A stretch of 64,000 nt of DNA from Bradyrhizobium sp. CCBAU 53340 (GTDB taxonomy: Bacteria; Pseudomonadota; Alphaproteobacteria; Rhizobiales; Xanthobacteraceae), in contig NZ_CP030055.1 of NCBI RefSeq assembly GCF_015291645.1, positions 1,054,001 to 1,118,000 on the forward strand. The letters are read 5' to 3'. Positions 34,259-43,276 of the stretch are shown here, one piece after another. Numbering within the stretch: the stretch's first letter is position 1; each line of letters opens with the position of its first letter. Under the pieces are notes generated by a model, which made no database searches, had not been told where the DNA came from, and saw only the letters and a list, made by a program, of their open reading frames with translations. The position numbers and the translations under genes are program-made.

Positions 34259-35791
34259 ATGGGCATCCTCGACAGCATCCCCCATGTTCATGCGGTGCCG
34301 TCGCACCGGCCCTGGCCGCGCGCAGTCGTGACGGAGGTGGGCTGGCAGGCGGCGATCGATCGACTGGTCGAGGGAGGCCTCACACTGCTCGGCTTCTGGG
34401 GCGAGCCGACCGCAGTGCATATGGCAATGCTCGATGGCGGCTCGGCCGAGATCGCGGTCGTCACCTACGAGTGTACGGCCGGCGCATTTCCGAGCGTCGC
34501 CAGCCGTCATCCGCCCGCGCTTCGGCTGGAACGGACGATCCATGATCTGTTCGGGCTTGTTCCAGATGGCGCTGACGATCTGCGGCCAGATTTGCGGCCA
34601 GATTTGCGGCCATGGCTCGATCACCATGCCTGGGGCCAATCCTATCCGCTCTCCGGCCGCAACGCATCGCGCGACGTGCGGCCATACCAGTTCCTTCCGG
34701 CCGAGGGCGAGGCGTTGCACCAGGTCGCGGTCGGCCCCGTACATGCCGGGATCATCGAGCCCGGCCATTTCCGCTTCACCGCCAATGGCGAGCATGTGGT
34801 GCGGCTGGAGCAGTGGCTCGGCTACACCCACAAGGGCATCGAGCAGCTGATGCAGGGCGCTGACCTCGAGGCCGCGGCAAAGCTCGCCAACCGTACCTCC
34901 GGCGACAGCGCGGTGGCCTACGCCTTCGCCTTTGCCCGGGCGGCGGAAGCGGCGCTCGACATCCAGGTGCCGCGGCGCGCGAATCATTTGCGGGCGCTGA
35001 TGGCGGAACTGGAACGGCTCGCCAATCATTTCGGCGACATTGGAGCGATCTGCAACGATGCGTCATTCGCGCTGATGCATGCCCAGACGGGCATCTTGCG
35101 CGAGCGGACCCTGCGCGCTGCGGATGCGGCGTTCGGCCATCGGCTGATGATGGACGTCGTCGTGCCCGGTGGCGTGGCGCGCGACATCGCAGCGGACGGT
35201 CTCATGGCGTTGCGAACGCTGCTTGCGGAAATCAACAAGGTATTCCCGCGCCTGATCGAGCTCTACGACAACACCGCATCCTTGCAGGACCGCACCGTCA
35301 CCACGGGCATCGTGAAGGCGGACTATGCGCGGCAGTTCGGCGCCGGCGGCTATGTCGGCCGCGCCTCGGGCCGCGGCTTCGATGCACGCCGCACACTTGC
35401 TTACGCGCCCTACGATGAATTGTCGTTCGAGGTGCCGGTGCTGGATACCGGCGATGTCAACGCGCGGGTCTGGATCCGAATCCGCGAGGTCGAGCAGAGC
35501 GTTGGACTGATCGCACAGATTCTCGACCTGATGGAGCCGGGCGAGATCAGGACCGCGCCGGCGGCGGGGCGCGGCGGATGTGAAGGTCTGGCGCTGACGG
35601 AAGCGTTCCGCGGCGACGTTCTGGCGTGGCTGCGGCTCGATGGCGAGTTGCGCGTCGAACGCTGCCACCTGCGCGATGCGTCGTGGTTCCAGTGGCCGCT
35701 GCTGGAAACCGCGATCGAGGGCAACATCATCGCCGACTTCCCGCTCTGCAATAAGTCGTTCAACTGTTCCTATTCGGGCGCGGACCTCTAA
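34259..35791 (+). CDS. hyfG: hydrogenase-4 component G-like large subunit without nickel ligands
   Basis: A 510-residue fusion typical of HyfG/HycE: an N-terminal NuoC-like domain (ERTIHDLFGLVPDG near residue 88) and a NuoD/large-subunit domain. Conserved GHFRFTANGEHVVRLEQWLGYTHKGIEQLMQG leads into NRTSGDSAVAYAF, where hydrogenases have CGxC; Ser214 and Ser217 stand near the cysteine positions. The C-terminal DPCxxC is replaced by a region with Cys497 and Cys503 (LCNKSFNCSYSG). The NiFe site is therefore not formed, pointing to an Ehr-type complex. A 12-bp unit repeated in tandem encodes DLRPDLRPDLRP at about residues 106-117. Confidence 0.85.
   Translation: MGILDSIPHVHAVPSHRPWPRAVVTEVGWQAAIDRLVEGGLTLLGFWGEPTAVHMAMLDGGSAEIAVVTYECTAGAFPSVASRHPPALRLERTIHDLFGLVPDGADDLRPDLRPDLRPWLDHHAWGQSYPLSGRNASRDVRPYQFLPAEGEALHQVAVGPVHAGIIEPGHFRFTANGEHVVRLEQWLGYTHKGIEQLMQGADLEAAAKLANRTSGDSAVAYAFAFARAAEAALDIQVPRRANHLRALMAELERLANHFGDIGAICNDASFALMHAQTGILRERTLRAADAAFGHRLMMDVVVPGGVARDIAADGLMALRTLLAEINKVFPRLIELYDNTASLQDRTVTTGIVKADYARQFGAGGYVGRASGRGFDARRTLAYAPYDELSFEVPVLDTGDVNARVWIRIREVEQSVGLIAQILDLMEPGEIRTAPAAGRGGCEGLALTEAFRGDVLAWLRLDGELRVERCHLRDASWFQWPLLETAIEGNIIADFPLCNKSFNCSYSGADL
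34577..34612 (+). repeat. three 12-bp tandem units inside hyfG
   Basis: Units GATCTGCGGCCA, GATTTGCGGCCA and GATTTGCGGCCA run in frame and encode Asp-Leu-Arg-Pro three times. They fall in the NuoC-like domain just after the VPDGAD text. This is a candidate slippage site with lengths changing in 4-residue steps. Confidence 0.7.
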
Positions 35792-35794
35792 GCC

Positions 35795-36319
35795 ATGCGC
35801 AAGACCCTGCTCGAAAGCCTCACCCATGGTTCGCTGACGGAGCCGGCGCCGGCGCCGGACGATTCGGCGCTGGCCGAGCTTGCCGCGAAAGTCGATCGCG
35901 CCGCCCAGGCCAGGCTTGGGCGTTCTCTTGCCATTCGCGAGGTCGATGCCGGGTCCTGCAACGGCTGCGAACTGGAGATCCACGCGCTGTCCAACGCCTT
36001 CTACGACGTCGAACGTTTCGGCCTGCGCTTCGTCGCCTCGCCACGCCATGCCGACGTGCTGCTGGTCACAGGTCCCGTGACGAAGAACATGCGACAGGCG
36101 CTGGAGCGGACCTACAACGCGACACCCGATCCGAAATGGGTCGTCGCGGTCGGCGGCTGCGCGATCGACGGCGGCATTTTCAGAGGCAGCTACGCCTGCG
36201 TCGGCGGCGTATCCGAGACCGTTCCGGTGGATCTGCACATCAAGGGCTGCCCGCCGTCGCCGACGGACCTGTTGAAGGGCCTGCTCGCGCTGCTGGAGCA
36301 CGTCAGCGGCAAGCGGTAA
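35795..36319 (+). CDS. hyfI: hydrogenase-4 component I-like small subunit (NuoB family)
   Basis: A 174-residue iron-sulfur subunit. The four cluster ligands of the NuoB/HycG family are present: Cys55 and Cys58 (GSCNGCE), Cys122 (VGGCAIDGG) and Cys152 (IKGCPPSP), so a proximal [4Fe-4S] cluster can form even though the partner large subunit lacks nickel ligands. It starts 3 bp after hyfG. Last gene of the operon; no ferredoxin subunit (HyfA/HyfH) or maturation genes follow, so the electron donor is not encoded here. Confidence 0.88.
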   Translation: MRKTLLESLTHGSLTEPAPAPDDSALAELAAKVDRAAQARLGRSLAIREVDAGSCNGCELEIHALSNAFYDVERFGLRFVASPRHADVLLVTGPVTKNMRQALERTYNATPDPKWVVAVGGCAIDGGIFRGSYACVGGVSETVPVDLHIKGCPPSPTDLLKGLLALLEHVSGKR

Positions 36320-36384
36320 GCCGCGCCGACACACTCCGTCATTGCGGAATGACGCGAATGTCTTGGCAGGATGATTGGAGGCGA

Positions 36385-38481
36385 TTACGCTGCGGCGAAC
36401 CGGTCACGCAGCACGGGGATGTCGGCGGAGAGGAAACGGCGCTCGATCTCGTCCGCGGGCAGGGGGCGGCTAAACAGATAGCCCTGCATCTCCGAGCAAC
36501 CCTCCGCCGCGACGCGGTCGAGCTGCTCGCGCGTCTCGACGCCTTCGGCGGTCGCCGTCATTCCCATCCCGTTCGCGAGCGCCGTGATCGCCCGCACGAT
36601 GTTGAGCGAACCGGCATCGGTCGCGACGTCGCGCACGAAAGAACGGTCGATCTTGATCTTGTCGAACGGGAAACATTGCAGGTAGGTCAGCGACGAGTAG
36701 CCGGTGCCGAAATCGTCCATCGCGATCCGGACTCCGAGCTCGCGCAGCCTGTGCAGGATCGCCAGCGTCCCTTCCTTGTCCTGCAACAGGACGCTCTCGG
36801 TGATCTCGATCTCGAGCCGGTTGGCCTCCAGCCCGGCGGCGGCGAGCGCGCCGACGATCACCTCGGCGAGGCCGGCATAGCGGAACTGCACCGCGGAAAT
36901 GTTGACGGCGACATGAAGGTGCTTGGGCCAGCGGCTCGCGGTCCTGCACGCCTGCCGGATGACCCATTCGCCGATCGGCACGATCAGGCCGATTTCCTCC
37001 GCGAGCGGAATGAAGCTGCCCGGCGCCATCAGCCCGTGCTGCGGATGCCGCCAGCGGATCAGGGCCTCGAAGCCGCTGATCTCGCCGTTCTGGCTCCTCA
37101 CCAGCGGCTGGTAGTGCAGCTCGAATTCGCCGCCGACGAGCGCCTTGCGCAGATCGAGCTCGAGCGCGCGGCGGTTTTGCACCTGCTCGTCCATGGCGGG
37201 TTCGAACAGGCGGTACGTGCCCCTGCCGTCGCTCTTGGCCCGGTAAAGCGCAAGGTCCGCATTGCGCAGCAACTGCTCTGACGTCGCGCCGTCGGCCGGC
37301 GCAATGGCGATGCCGATGCTCGCGCCCGCGATGGTCTGCCCGTCGTCGATCTCGAAGGGGGCCGCCATCTGCACGATGATCCGCTGCGCGAGAACGCGTG
37401 CCTCGTCTGCGCCCTCGATCGGGGTCTGCAGCACGACGAATTCGTCGCCCCCCATCCGGGCGATCGTATCGCCCGGACGGGCGAGACGGCGCAGGCGCTC
37501 GGCGACGCCTTTGAGCAGGGCGTCGCCGGCATGATGGCCGAGCGTATCGTTGACCGATTTGAACTTGTCGAGGTCGATGTGATGCACGGCGAACGCCTGC
37601 CCCGACGCAAACGCCTGCGCGAGCCGCTGGTTGAGCAGGGTGCGATTGCCAAGGTCGGTCAGCGCGTCGTGATGCGCCATATATGCGATTCTGAGCTCGG
37701 CCTGGCGCTGCTCGGTGATGTCTTCGTGGGTTGCCACCCAGCCGAGATCCGGCATCGGGCGATGGCGCACCTTGAAGGTGCGTCCGTTGCGCATCTCGAT
37801 GATGCTGTCGACGGGCTCGGCCGAGACGACGACGCCGGTTCGCCACTTCATGTATTCGTCCCGCGTCATCGCGGGCACGCTGCCGGCCTCGAAGCGCATG
37901 TCGACGATGTCCGACAGCGGCGTGCCGGGGCGGACGCGCTCGGGCGGCAGCCCGTACATGTCGATGAAGTCCCTGTTGCACACGATCAGCCGGTGGCTTG
38001 CGTCGAAGAAGCACAGCCCGTGCGGCATGTTGTTGATTGCGATGTCGAACTGCATGTTGCGCTGTTGCAGCCGCGCGCTGAGCTCCTCGCGCTCGGTGAT
38101 GTCCTCGTGGGTGGCCATGCCGCCGCCATCCGGCAGGGGAAGGACGGTGTAGGCGATGATCCGACCGTCCGCGAATTCCTGCACGGTTCGTTCGCTGACG
38201 ACCATGCCCTCGGTCCGGGAGCGGATATAGGCATCGGCTTCGCCGCGGATCTTCAGCCCAAGCTTGAGACGATGCTCGATCAGGTCACTGACCGGCGTGC
38301 CCGCTTGCACCTGCTCCGGCGAAAGCCCGTACATGTCCGCGTAGCGGCGGTTGCAGTAGACGACCTCGCGGTTCCCGTTGAAGAGGATGATGCCGAGCCG
38401 GAGGCTGTTGACGGCCTGGTCGAGCAGCCCGCCAAGGACGAGCGGGTCGAGGCTTCCGACCAGCCTGGCACGATCGTCCAT
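36385..38481 (-). CDS. PAS-PAS-GGDEF-EAL cyclic-di-GMP turnover protein
   Basis: A 698-residue cytoplasmic protein. Two PAS-type domains (about residues 20-130 and 140-255; text GIILFNGNREVVYCNRRYADMYGL and the similar GLCFFDASHRLIVCNRDFIDMYGL) are followed by GGDEF (ARMGGDEFVVL) and EAL (GFEALIRWRHP, DDFGTGYSSL) domains. Both catalytic motifs look intact, so it may synthesise and degrade c-di-GMP under PAS control. No membrane segment is seen. The ATG at 38481 is preceded by GAGGAGGG, which decides against the in-frame start ten codons upstream. Confidence 0.88.
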   Translation of the reverse strand: MDDRARLVGSLDPLVLGGLLDQAVNSLRLGIILFNGNREVVYCNRRYADMYGLSPEQVQAGTPVSDLIEHRLKLGLKIRGEADAYIRSRTEGMVVSERTVQEFADGRIIAYTVLPLPDGGGMATHEDITEREELSARLQQRNMQFDIAINNMPHGLCFFDASHRLIVCNRDFIDMYGLPPERVRPGTPLSDIVDMRFEAGSVPAMTRDEYMKWRTGVVVSAEPVDSIIEMRNGRTFKVRHRPMPDLGWVATHEDITEQRQAELRIAYMAHHDALTDLGNRTLLNQRLAQAFASGQAFAVHHIDLDKFKSVNDTLGHHAGDALLKGVAERLRRLARPGDTIARMGGDEFVVLQTPIEGADEARVLAQRIIVQMAAPFEIDDGQTIAGASIGIAIAPADGATSEQLLRNADLALYRAKSDGRGTYRLFEPAMDEQVQNRRALELDLRKALVGGEFELHYQPLVRSQNGEISGFEALIRWRHPQHGLMAPGSFIPLAEEIGLIVPIGEWVIRQACRTASRWPKHLHVAVNISAVQFRYAGLAEVIVGALAAAGLEANRLEIEITESVLLQDKEGTLAILHRLRELGVRIAMDDFGTGYSSLTYLQCFPFDKIKIDRSFVRDVATDAGSLNIVRAITALANGMGMTATAEGVETREQLDRVAAEGCSEMQGYLFSRPLPADEIERRFLSADIPVLRDRFAAA

Positions 38482-38694
38482 GAGTCCTGCCCTCCTCAAG
38501 CGCGGCGCCATTAGAGCAGAGTCAGGTGAACGATCGCCATGATCTGCCCCTTGCGCGGGCAGCTTGCTGGAGTTGCAACGAATTTCGCGTTAAGAAATCC
38601 GTCGTCATGCGGCCGAAGAGGCCTCCGTAAACCCCGCGTTAAGCATATGCGGGACGTCTGAGGGATCACGGACGCAGCGCACGCTCCGCCCGCC

Positions 38695-39978
38695 TCAATC
38701 CACCAAGATCACCCTGATGTCGTTCACATTGGTCAGGGTCGGGCCGGGTTGGAGCAGATCGCCCGTCGCCTCGAAGAACGACGTCGCGTCATTGTTCTCC
38801 AGATAGGCCTGCGGCGCGAGCCCCTGGGCCTTCATCTTGGCGAAGGTCACGGCGTCGATCAGCGCGCCGGCGGGGTCGGTGGGATGGCCGGCGCCGCCGT
38901 CGGCGCCGTCGGTATCGCCGGCTAGCGCCGAGATATCTTGCGTGTCCTTCAACAGAGAGGCGAGCGCCAGCGCGTATTCCTGGTTGGGGCCGCCGCGGCC
39001 ATTGCCGCGCACCGTCACGGTAAGCTCCCCGCCGGAGAGGATCGCGACGCGCCTGCCTTGCGCGCGGGCCTGGAGCGCCAGCCTGGCGTGATCGGCGGCG
39101 ACCTCGCGCGCCTCGCCTTCGAGATCGGCGCCGAGATCGATGGTCTCGTAACCGGCGTCCTTGGCGCGTTTCACTGCGGCCTCGAGCGACTGCTTCGGGC
39201 GCGCGATCAGTTCGAACGAGGCGCGTGCGAAGGCGGCATCATCGGGCTTGCAGCTTTCATTGGCGGGATCGTCGAGCGCGGAGGCTACGGCGTCGTCGAT
39301 GGCGAGCTTGTATTTCGCCACGATCGCGCGTGCATCGGCAAGCGTGGTCGGATCGGGCACGGTCGGACCCGAGGCGATCGCGGAAGCGTCGTCATGCGGC
39401 ACGTCGGAGATCGCGAGCGTCACGATCTCGGCGGCATTCTTGCCGGCGCGCGCCAGCCGTCCGCCCTTGATGCGCGACAGATGCTTGCGCACGGTGTTCA
39501 TCTCGCCGATCGGCGCGCCCGAGCGCAGCAGGGCCTTGTTCACCGCTTGCTTCTGCGCAAAGCTGATCCCGTTCACCGGCGCGATCCAGTTCGCCGAGCC
39601 GCCGCCGGTGAGCAGCACCAGCAGCAGGTCGTCAGGTCCGGCCTCGCTGGCGAGCGCCAGCGTGTCGGCCGCGCCCTTGAGGCCAGCCTCATCGGGCACG
39701 GGATGGCCGGCCTCGACGATTCGGATGCGGCGCGTCAGCACGCCGTAGCCGTGGCGCGTGGTGGCGATGCCGACAAGCCGTTCCGGCGCAAGCTTGAGCG
39801 TGTCGAGATAGTGCCGCTCCGCGGCGGCGGCCATCGCGGCGGCGCCCTTGCCTGCGGCAAGGCAGATCACGCGTCCCCTGGGCACGGGACGCAAGTGCGG
39901 CGCCAGGATCGTGCTGGGATGGGCGGCGGCAACGGCGGCGTCGTAGAGCGCGCGGAGCAGGGGGCGTCGGTCGGTCAT
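38695..39978 (-). CDS. ttuD: glycerate 2-kinase (MOFRL family)
   Basis: Phosphorylates D-glycerate to 2-phosphoglycerate in the glyoxylate/tartronate route; older annotations call the family hydroxypyruvate reductase. The 427-residue product has LAAGKGAAAMAAAAERHY, LLTGGGSANWIAPVNGISFAQKQAVNKALL, the NTVRKHLSRIKGGRLA lysine motif and the C-terminal MOFRL domain (LSGGELTVTVRGNGRGGPNQEYALALA, ALAGDTDGADGG). Full length. Convergent or neighbouring genes give no direct pathway link. Confidence 0.87.
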   Translation of the reverse strand: MTDRRPLLRALYDAAVAAAHPSTILAPHLRPVPRGRVICLAAGKGAAAMAAAAERHYLDTLKLAPERLVGIATTRHGYGVLTRRIRIVEAGHPVPDEAGLKGAADTLALASEAGPDDLLLVLLTGGGSANWIAPVNGISFAQKQAVNKALLRSGAPIGEMNTVRKHLSRIKGGRLARAGKNAAEIVTLAISDVPHDDASAIASGPTVPDPTTLADARAIVAKYKLAIDDAVASALDDPANESCKPDDAAFARASFELIARPKQSLEAAVKRAKDAGYETIDLGADLEGEAREVAADHARLALQARAQGRRVAILSGGELTVTVRGNGRGGPNQEYALALASLLKDTQDISALAGDTDGADGGAGHPTDPAGALIDAVTFAKMKAQGLAPQAYLENNDATSFFEATGDLLQPGPTLTNVNDIRVILVD

Positions 39979-40127
39979 GACGATGGCCTTCAGCAGACTT
40001 TTGGGCAGACTAAAGCTGTGGCGAGAACCTCGCCATTCCCTTGCCTAGCGCATCGGGGACCAAAGGGTAAGCAGGCATTACCATCATTCGATTGTGCAAT
40101 CGCGTGATGATAATCGGCCACAAGCAA

Positions 40128-40156
40128 AGCCCCCTGCGATCATCTCGCAGGGGGCT
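40128..40156 (-). terminator. terminator after binding-protein gene 1
   Basis: Perfect 12-bp arms AGCCCCCTGCGA (40128-40139) and TCGCAGGGGGCT (40145-40156) with a 5-nt loop, about 80 bp beyond the stop at 40235. On the minus strand the hairpin is followed by TTTGCTTG. Closely similar hairpins end two other genes of this array. Confidence 0.82.
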
Positions 40157-40234
40157 CGTTATCGTCTCATATGAAGGTTAGCGTCTTCGAAGTTGATCCC
40201 GGTTTGCGTCAAGCAAAGGCGTCAAAACAAGAAG

Positions 40235-41464
40235 CTAGCCGCCGGCGTCGGCGCTGATCACGTCGCCGAACAGTTCCCAGCGCTCGCCCTTGAACTTCTC
40301 GAGCTGGAGCTGGCTGATCGGCGCGAAGTCGTTCGGGCCGGTGTTGATCTTGATGCCAGGCAGCAGCGCCTCGGTGCGGAAGTCCTTCATGCTGGCTGCC
40401 TGCTTCATGATGTTCTCGCGGGTGAGATCATCGCCGCACTGCTTCAGCACGTGGACCAGCGTCTGTGCCACCGCAAAGCCGACGATGGTGCCCTTGTCGA
40501 GCTTGTCGCCCTCCGGGAAGTATTTGTCCATGAAGGCCATGAACTCCTTCATGCCGGCATCGTTTTTCCATTCCGGATCGGACACGTCCTTGAGATAGTC
40601 GGCCGAGATGATGTCCTGGCCGTTCTCAAAGCCGGCGGGCTTCATCACGCTGCCGACGGAGGCGGAGACGTTGTTGAGGAAGTGAAGCGGCTTCCAGCCG
40701 ATCTCGGCGTTCTTCTTGATCGCCTGCGCGGCGAATTTCGGCGTCGTGATGTTCATGAAGACATCGGCACCGGTCGACTTCAGCTTGACGATGTGGTTGT
40801 CGACCGTCGGCTCGGAGGTTTCATAGCTCTCCTCCGCAACGATCATCGAGGATGCCTTGGATCCGAGCCCGTCCTTGAGGCCCTTCAGATAGTCCTTGCC
40901 GTAATCGTCATTCTGGTAGAGCACGGCGATCTTGGCGTCTGGCTTGTTCTTGAGCAGCCATTTCGCATAGATCTGCGTCTCGCTCTGATAGTTGGGCTGC
41001 CAGCCCATGGTCCAGGGGAAGTTCTGCGGGTCGTTCCATTTGGTGGCGCCGGTGGCGACGAACAGCTGCGGCACCTTTTTCGAGTTCATGTATTTGTGGA
41101 TCGCCGAGTTCGGCGGCGTGCCGAGCGAATTGAAGATGAACAGCACCTCGTCGCTCTCGACCAGCTTGCGCGCCTGCTCGACCGTCTTCGGCGGTGAGTA
41201 GGCGTCGTCGTAGGAAATGAAGTTGATCTTGCGGCCGTTGATGCCGCCTTCGTCGTTGATCTTCTTGAAATAGGCGGCTTCGGTTCGCCCGATGATGCCG
41301 TAGGCGGAGGCCGGTCCGCTGTAGGGCATGATGTTGCCGATCTTGATCTCGGTATCGGTCGCGCCGGTATCGTATTTCTTCTGGGCAAGAACCGATGTGG
41401 TCGAGGCCGCGAACAGCGTGAGCGCAAGGGACGCAGCCGCAAATTTGCTGGTGACAGCAGGCAT
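40235..41464 (-). CDS. HAAT-family ABC transporter substrate-binding protein 1
   Basis: Periplasmic binding protein of the Leu/Ile/Val type, 409 residues. A signal peptide of about 24 residues (ASLALTLFAASTTSVLA) is followed by the mature start QKKYDTGATDTEIKIG. Family texts are NGRKINFISYDDAYSPPKTVEQARKLVE and FSVP-like GWQPNYQSE. The ATG at 41464 has GGGAG upstream. One of four tandem paralogues on this strand; it is the most distal from the permease genes and has its own terminator at each side. Confidence 0.9.
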   Translation of the reverse strand: MPAVTSKFAAASLALTLFAASTTSVLAQKKYDTGATDTEIKIGNIMPYSGPASAYGIIGRTEAAYFKKINDEGGINGRKINFISYDDAYSPPKTVEQARKLVESDEVLFIFNSLGTPPNSAIHKYMNSKKVPQLFVATGATKWNDPQNFPWTMGWQPNYQSETQIYAKWLLKNKPDAKIAVLYQNDDYGKDYLKGLKDGLGSKASSMIVAEESYETSEPTVDNHIVKLKSTGADVFMNITTPKFAAQAIKKNAEIGWKPLHFLNNVSASVGSVMKPAGFENGQDIISADYLKDVSDPEWKNDAGMKEFMAFMDKYFPEGDKLDKGTIVGFAVAQTLVHVLKQCGDDLTRENIMKQAASMKDFRTEALLPGIKINTGPNDFAPISQLQLEKFKGERWELFGDVISADAGG

Positions 41465-41571
41465 TCCAATCTCCCTGATTTTTTCTTGGTGTGTGTGCGC
41501 CCTTTTTCTTTTGAGAGTTTTTGGTGACGCGCCGGCGATTGAATACGATTTGGCGGCTCCCTTCAAGAAAA

Positions 41572-41598
41572 AGCCCCTGCGACCAAGTCGCAGGGGCT
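41572..41598 (-). terminator. terminator after binding-protein gene 2
   Basis: Perfect arms AGCCCCTGCGAC (41572-41583) and GTCGCAGGGGCT (41587-41598) with a 3-nt loop. On the minus strand it is followed by TTTTTC. About 80 bp beyond the stop at 41676, and upstream of the binding-protein 1 gene, which therefore needs its own promoter or read-through. Confidence 0.88.
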
Positions 41599-41675
41599 GC
41601 TGCTTTAGTAGTCAGGTTCGGCTCTCACACGCCGATAGCCGGCGCCTCCTCCTATTGCGGAGGCGTAGCCTCCCG

Positions 41676-42905
41676 TTAACCACTGACGTCGCCGCTGATC
41701 ACGTCACCAAACAGCTCCCAGGTGACTCCCTTGAACCGCATGAGTTGCAGCTGCGAAATGGGGGCAAAATCGGTCGGGCTGGTGTTGATCTGGACGCCCG
41801 GCAACAGGCCGCCGACCGTGGCATTCTTGACGTTGGCCGCCTGCTTCATGATGTTCGCGCGCGTCAGGTCGTCGCCGCATTGCTTGAGCACCTGGACCAG
41901 GCTCTGGGACACCGCGTAGCCGTACATGACGTTGGCGTCGGTGCGATTGGCCTCGGGGTAATACTTGTCCAGGAACGCGTTCCAGGCCTTCACGTCGTCG
42001 GTGTTCTTCCATTGCGGGTCGGTCGGATCCTTGATGTAGGCCGACGAGATGATGCCCTGCGAGGCCTCCATCCCAGCCGGCTTGATCGTGGCGCCGATCG
42101 AGGAAGAGACGTTGTTGAGGAAGTGGGTCGGTTTCCATTCGATCTCGGCGATCTTCTTGATGGCCTGGGCCGCGAACTTCGGAATCGACGCGTCGAAGAA
42201 AACGTCGGCGCCGGAGGCCTTCAGCTTGAGGATGTGCGAATCGATGGTCGGCTCGGTCGTCTCGTAGCTCTCCTCCGCGACGATCATCGAGGCGGCCTTG
42301 GCGCCAAGCCCGTCCTTCAGGCCCTTGAGGTAGTCCTTGCCGTAATCGTCGTTCTGATAGAGCACCGCGATCTTGGCGTTGGGCATGTTCTGCAAGATGT
42401 ACTTCGCGTAGATGCGCGCTTCGCTCTGGTAGTTGGGCTGCCAGCCCATGGTCCACGGGAATTCCTTGGGGTCGTTCCACTTGGTAGCGCCGGTGGCCAC
42501 GAAGAGCTGCGGCACCTTCTTCGTGTTCATGTATTTGTGGATCGCCGAGTTCGGCGGCGTGCCGAGCGAGTTGAAGATGAACAGCACCTCGTCGCTCTCG
42601 ACCAGCTTGCGGGCCTGCTCGACCGTCTTCGGCGGCGAGTAGCCGTCGTCATACGAGATGAAATTGATCTTGCGGCCGTTGATGCCGCCTTCGGCGTTGA
42701 CCTTGTCGAAGTAGGCGGCTTCCGTCTTGCCGATCACGCTGTAGGAGGACGCGGGCCCGCTGTAGGGCATGATGTTGCCGATCTTGATCTCGGTATCGGT
42801 CGCACCGGTGTCGTATTTCTTCTGGGCGAGTGCCGCCGTAGACAGCGTGACGGCGAGTGCCAGGGTAGCCGAAAAGGCTCCCCTCCGCATGCGGATGGAA
42901 TCCAT
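41676..42905 (-). CDS. HAAT-family ABC transporter substrate-binding protein 2
   Basis: Periplasmic binding protein, 409 residues, close paralogue of protein 1. It has a signal peptide (RRGAFSATLALAVTLSTAALA) followed by QKKYDTGATDTEIKIG and the same NGRKINFISYDDGYSPPKTVEQ segment. Differences cluster in the second lobe (DVFFDASIPKFAAQAIKKIAEIEWKPTH), where ligand contacts lie, so ligand range may differ. The ATG at 42905 is preceded by AAGGAG. DNA similarity to gene 1 is visible over long stretches. Confidence 0.9.
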   Translation of the reverse strand: MDSIRMRRGAFSATLALAVTLSTAALAQKKYDTGATDTEIKIGNIMPYSGPASSYSVIGKTEAAYFDKVNAEGGINGRKINFISYDDGYSPPKTVEQARKLVESDEVLFIFNSLGTPPNSAIHKYMNTKKVPQLFVATGATKWNDPKEFPWTMGWQPNYQSEARIYAKYILQNMPNAKIAVLYQNDDYGKDYLKGLKDGLGAKAASMIVAEESYETTEPTIDSHILKLKASGADVFFDASIPKFAAQAIKKIAEIEWKPTHFLNNVSSSIGATIKPAGMEASQGIISSAYIKDPTDPQWKNTDDVKAWNAFLDKYYPEANRTDANVMYGYAVSQSLVQVLKQCGDDLTRANIMKQAANVKNATVGGLLPGVQINTSPTDFAPISQLQLMRFKGVTWELFGDVISGDVSG

Positions 42906-43276
42906 GTGCTGATCTCCTTGGATCCGTTGAATGTGTCGCTGCTTGCTGATCGGGAGCTCGTTGGTGGCTCCGGGCAACATTCAATGCCCTTCCCACATCG
43001 CCAGCAAGGAAAGGACCCGTGAGAAGGCCGCGCCGAGGATTTATCTTTAGTCGAATGGTCGCGGGCGGTGTCGAAGGCGCCGGGATGTTGTTGTCAGGCG
43101 TGTCGAGCCAGGGCGACGGTAACGGAGCCGCGGCGTGCTCGCGTCTTGCTTTGCAGCAAGTCTTTCAGGCGACGCCGAATTCCCTGCCGAACCGAAACTT
43201 TGGTGTGGCCCGGGAGGAAGTTAGTGAAAGTTGCGTGGACTGCGCGTGTCGATCTATGCTTGCGAGGCGCAGGATG
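42906..43276. other. 371-bp intergenic region between binding-protein genes 3 and 2
   Basis: No convincing coding frame and no strong hairpin were found. An AT-richer patch near 43040-43060 and GC-rich flanks are all that can be seen. It must hold the promoter of binding-protein gene 2 unless that gene is read from gene 3. Confidence 0.5.

Noticed and set aside
41328..43022. 564-codon plus-strand frame across the binding-protein genes
   Set aside because: Covers two signal-peptide-bearing binding proteins and a terminator in antisense; composition is that of a mirror frame.
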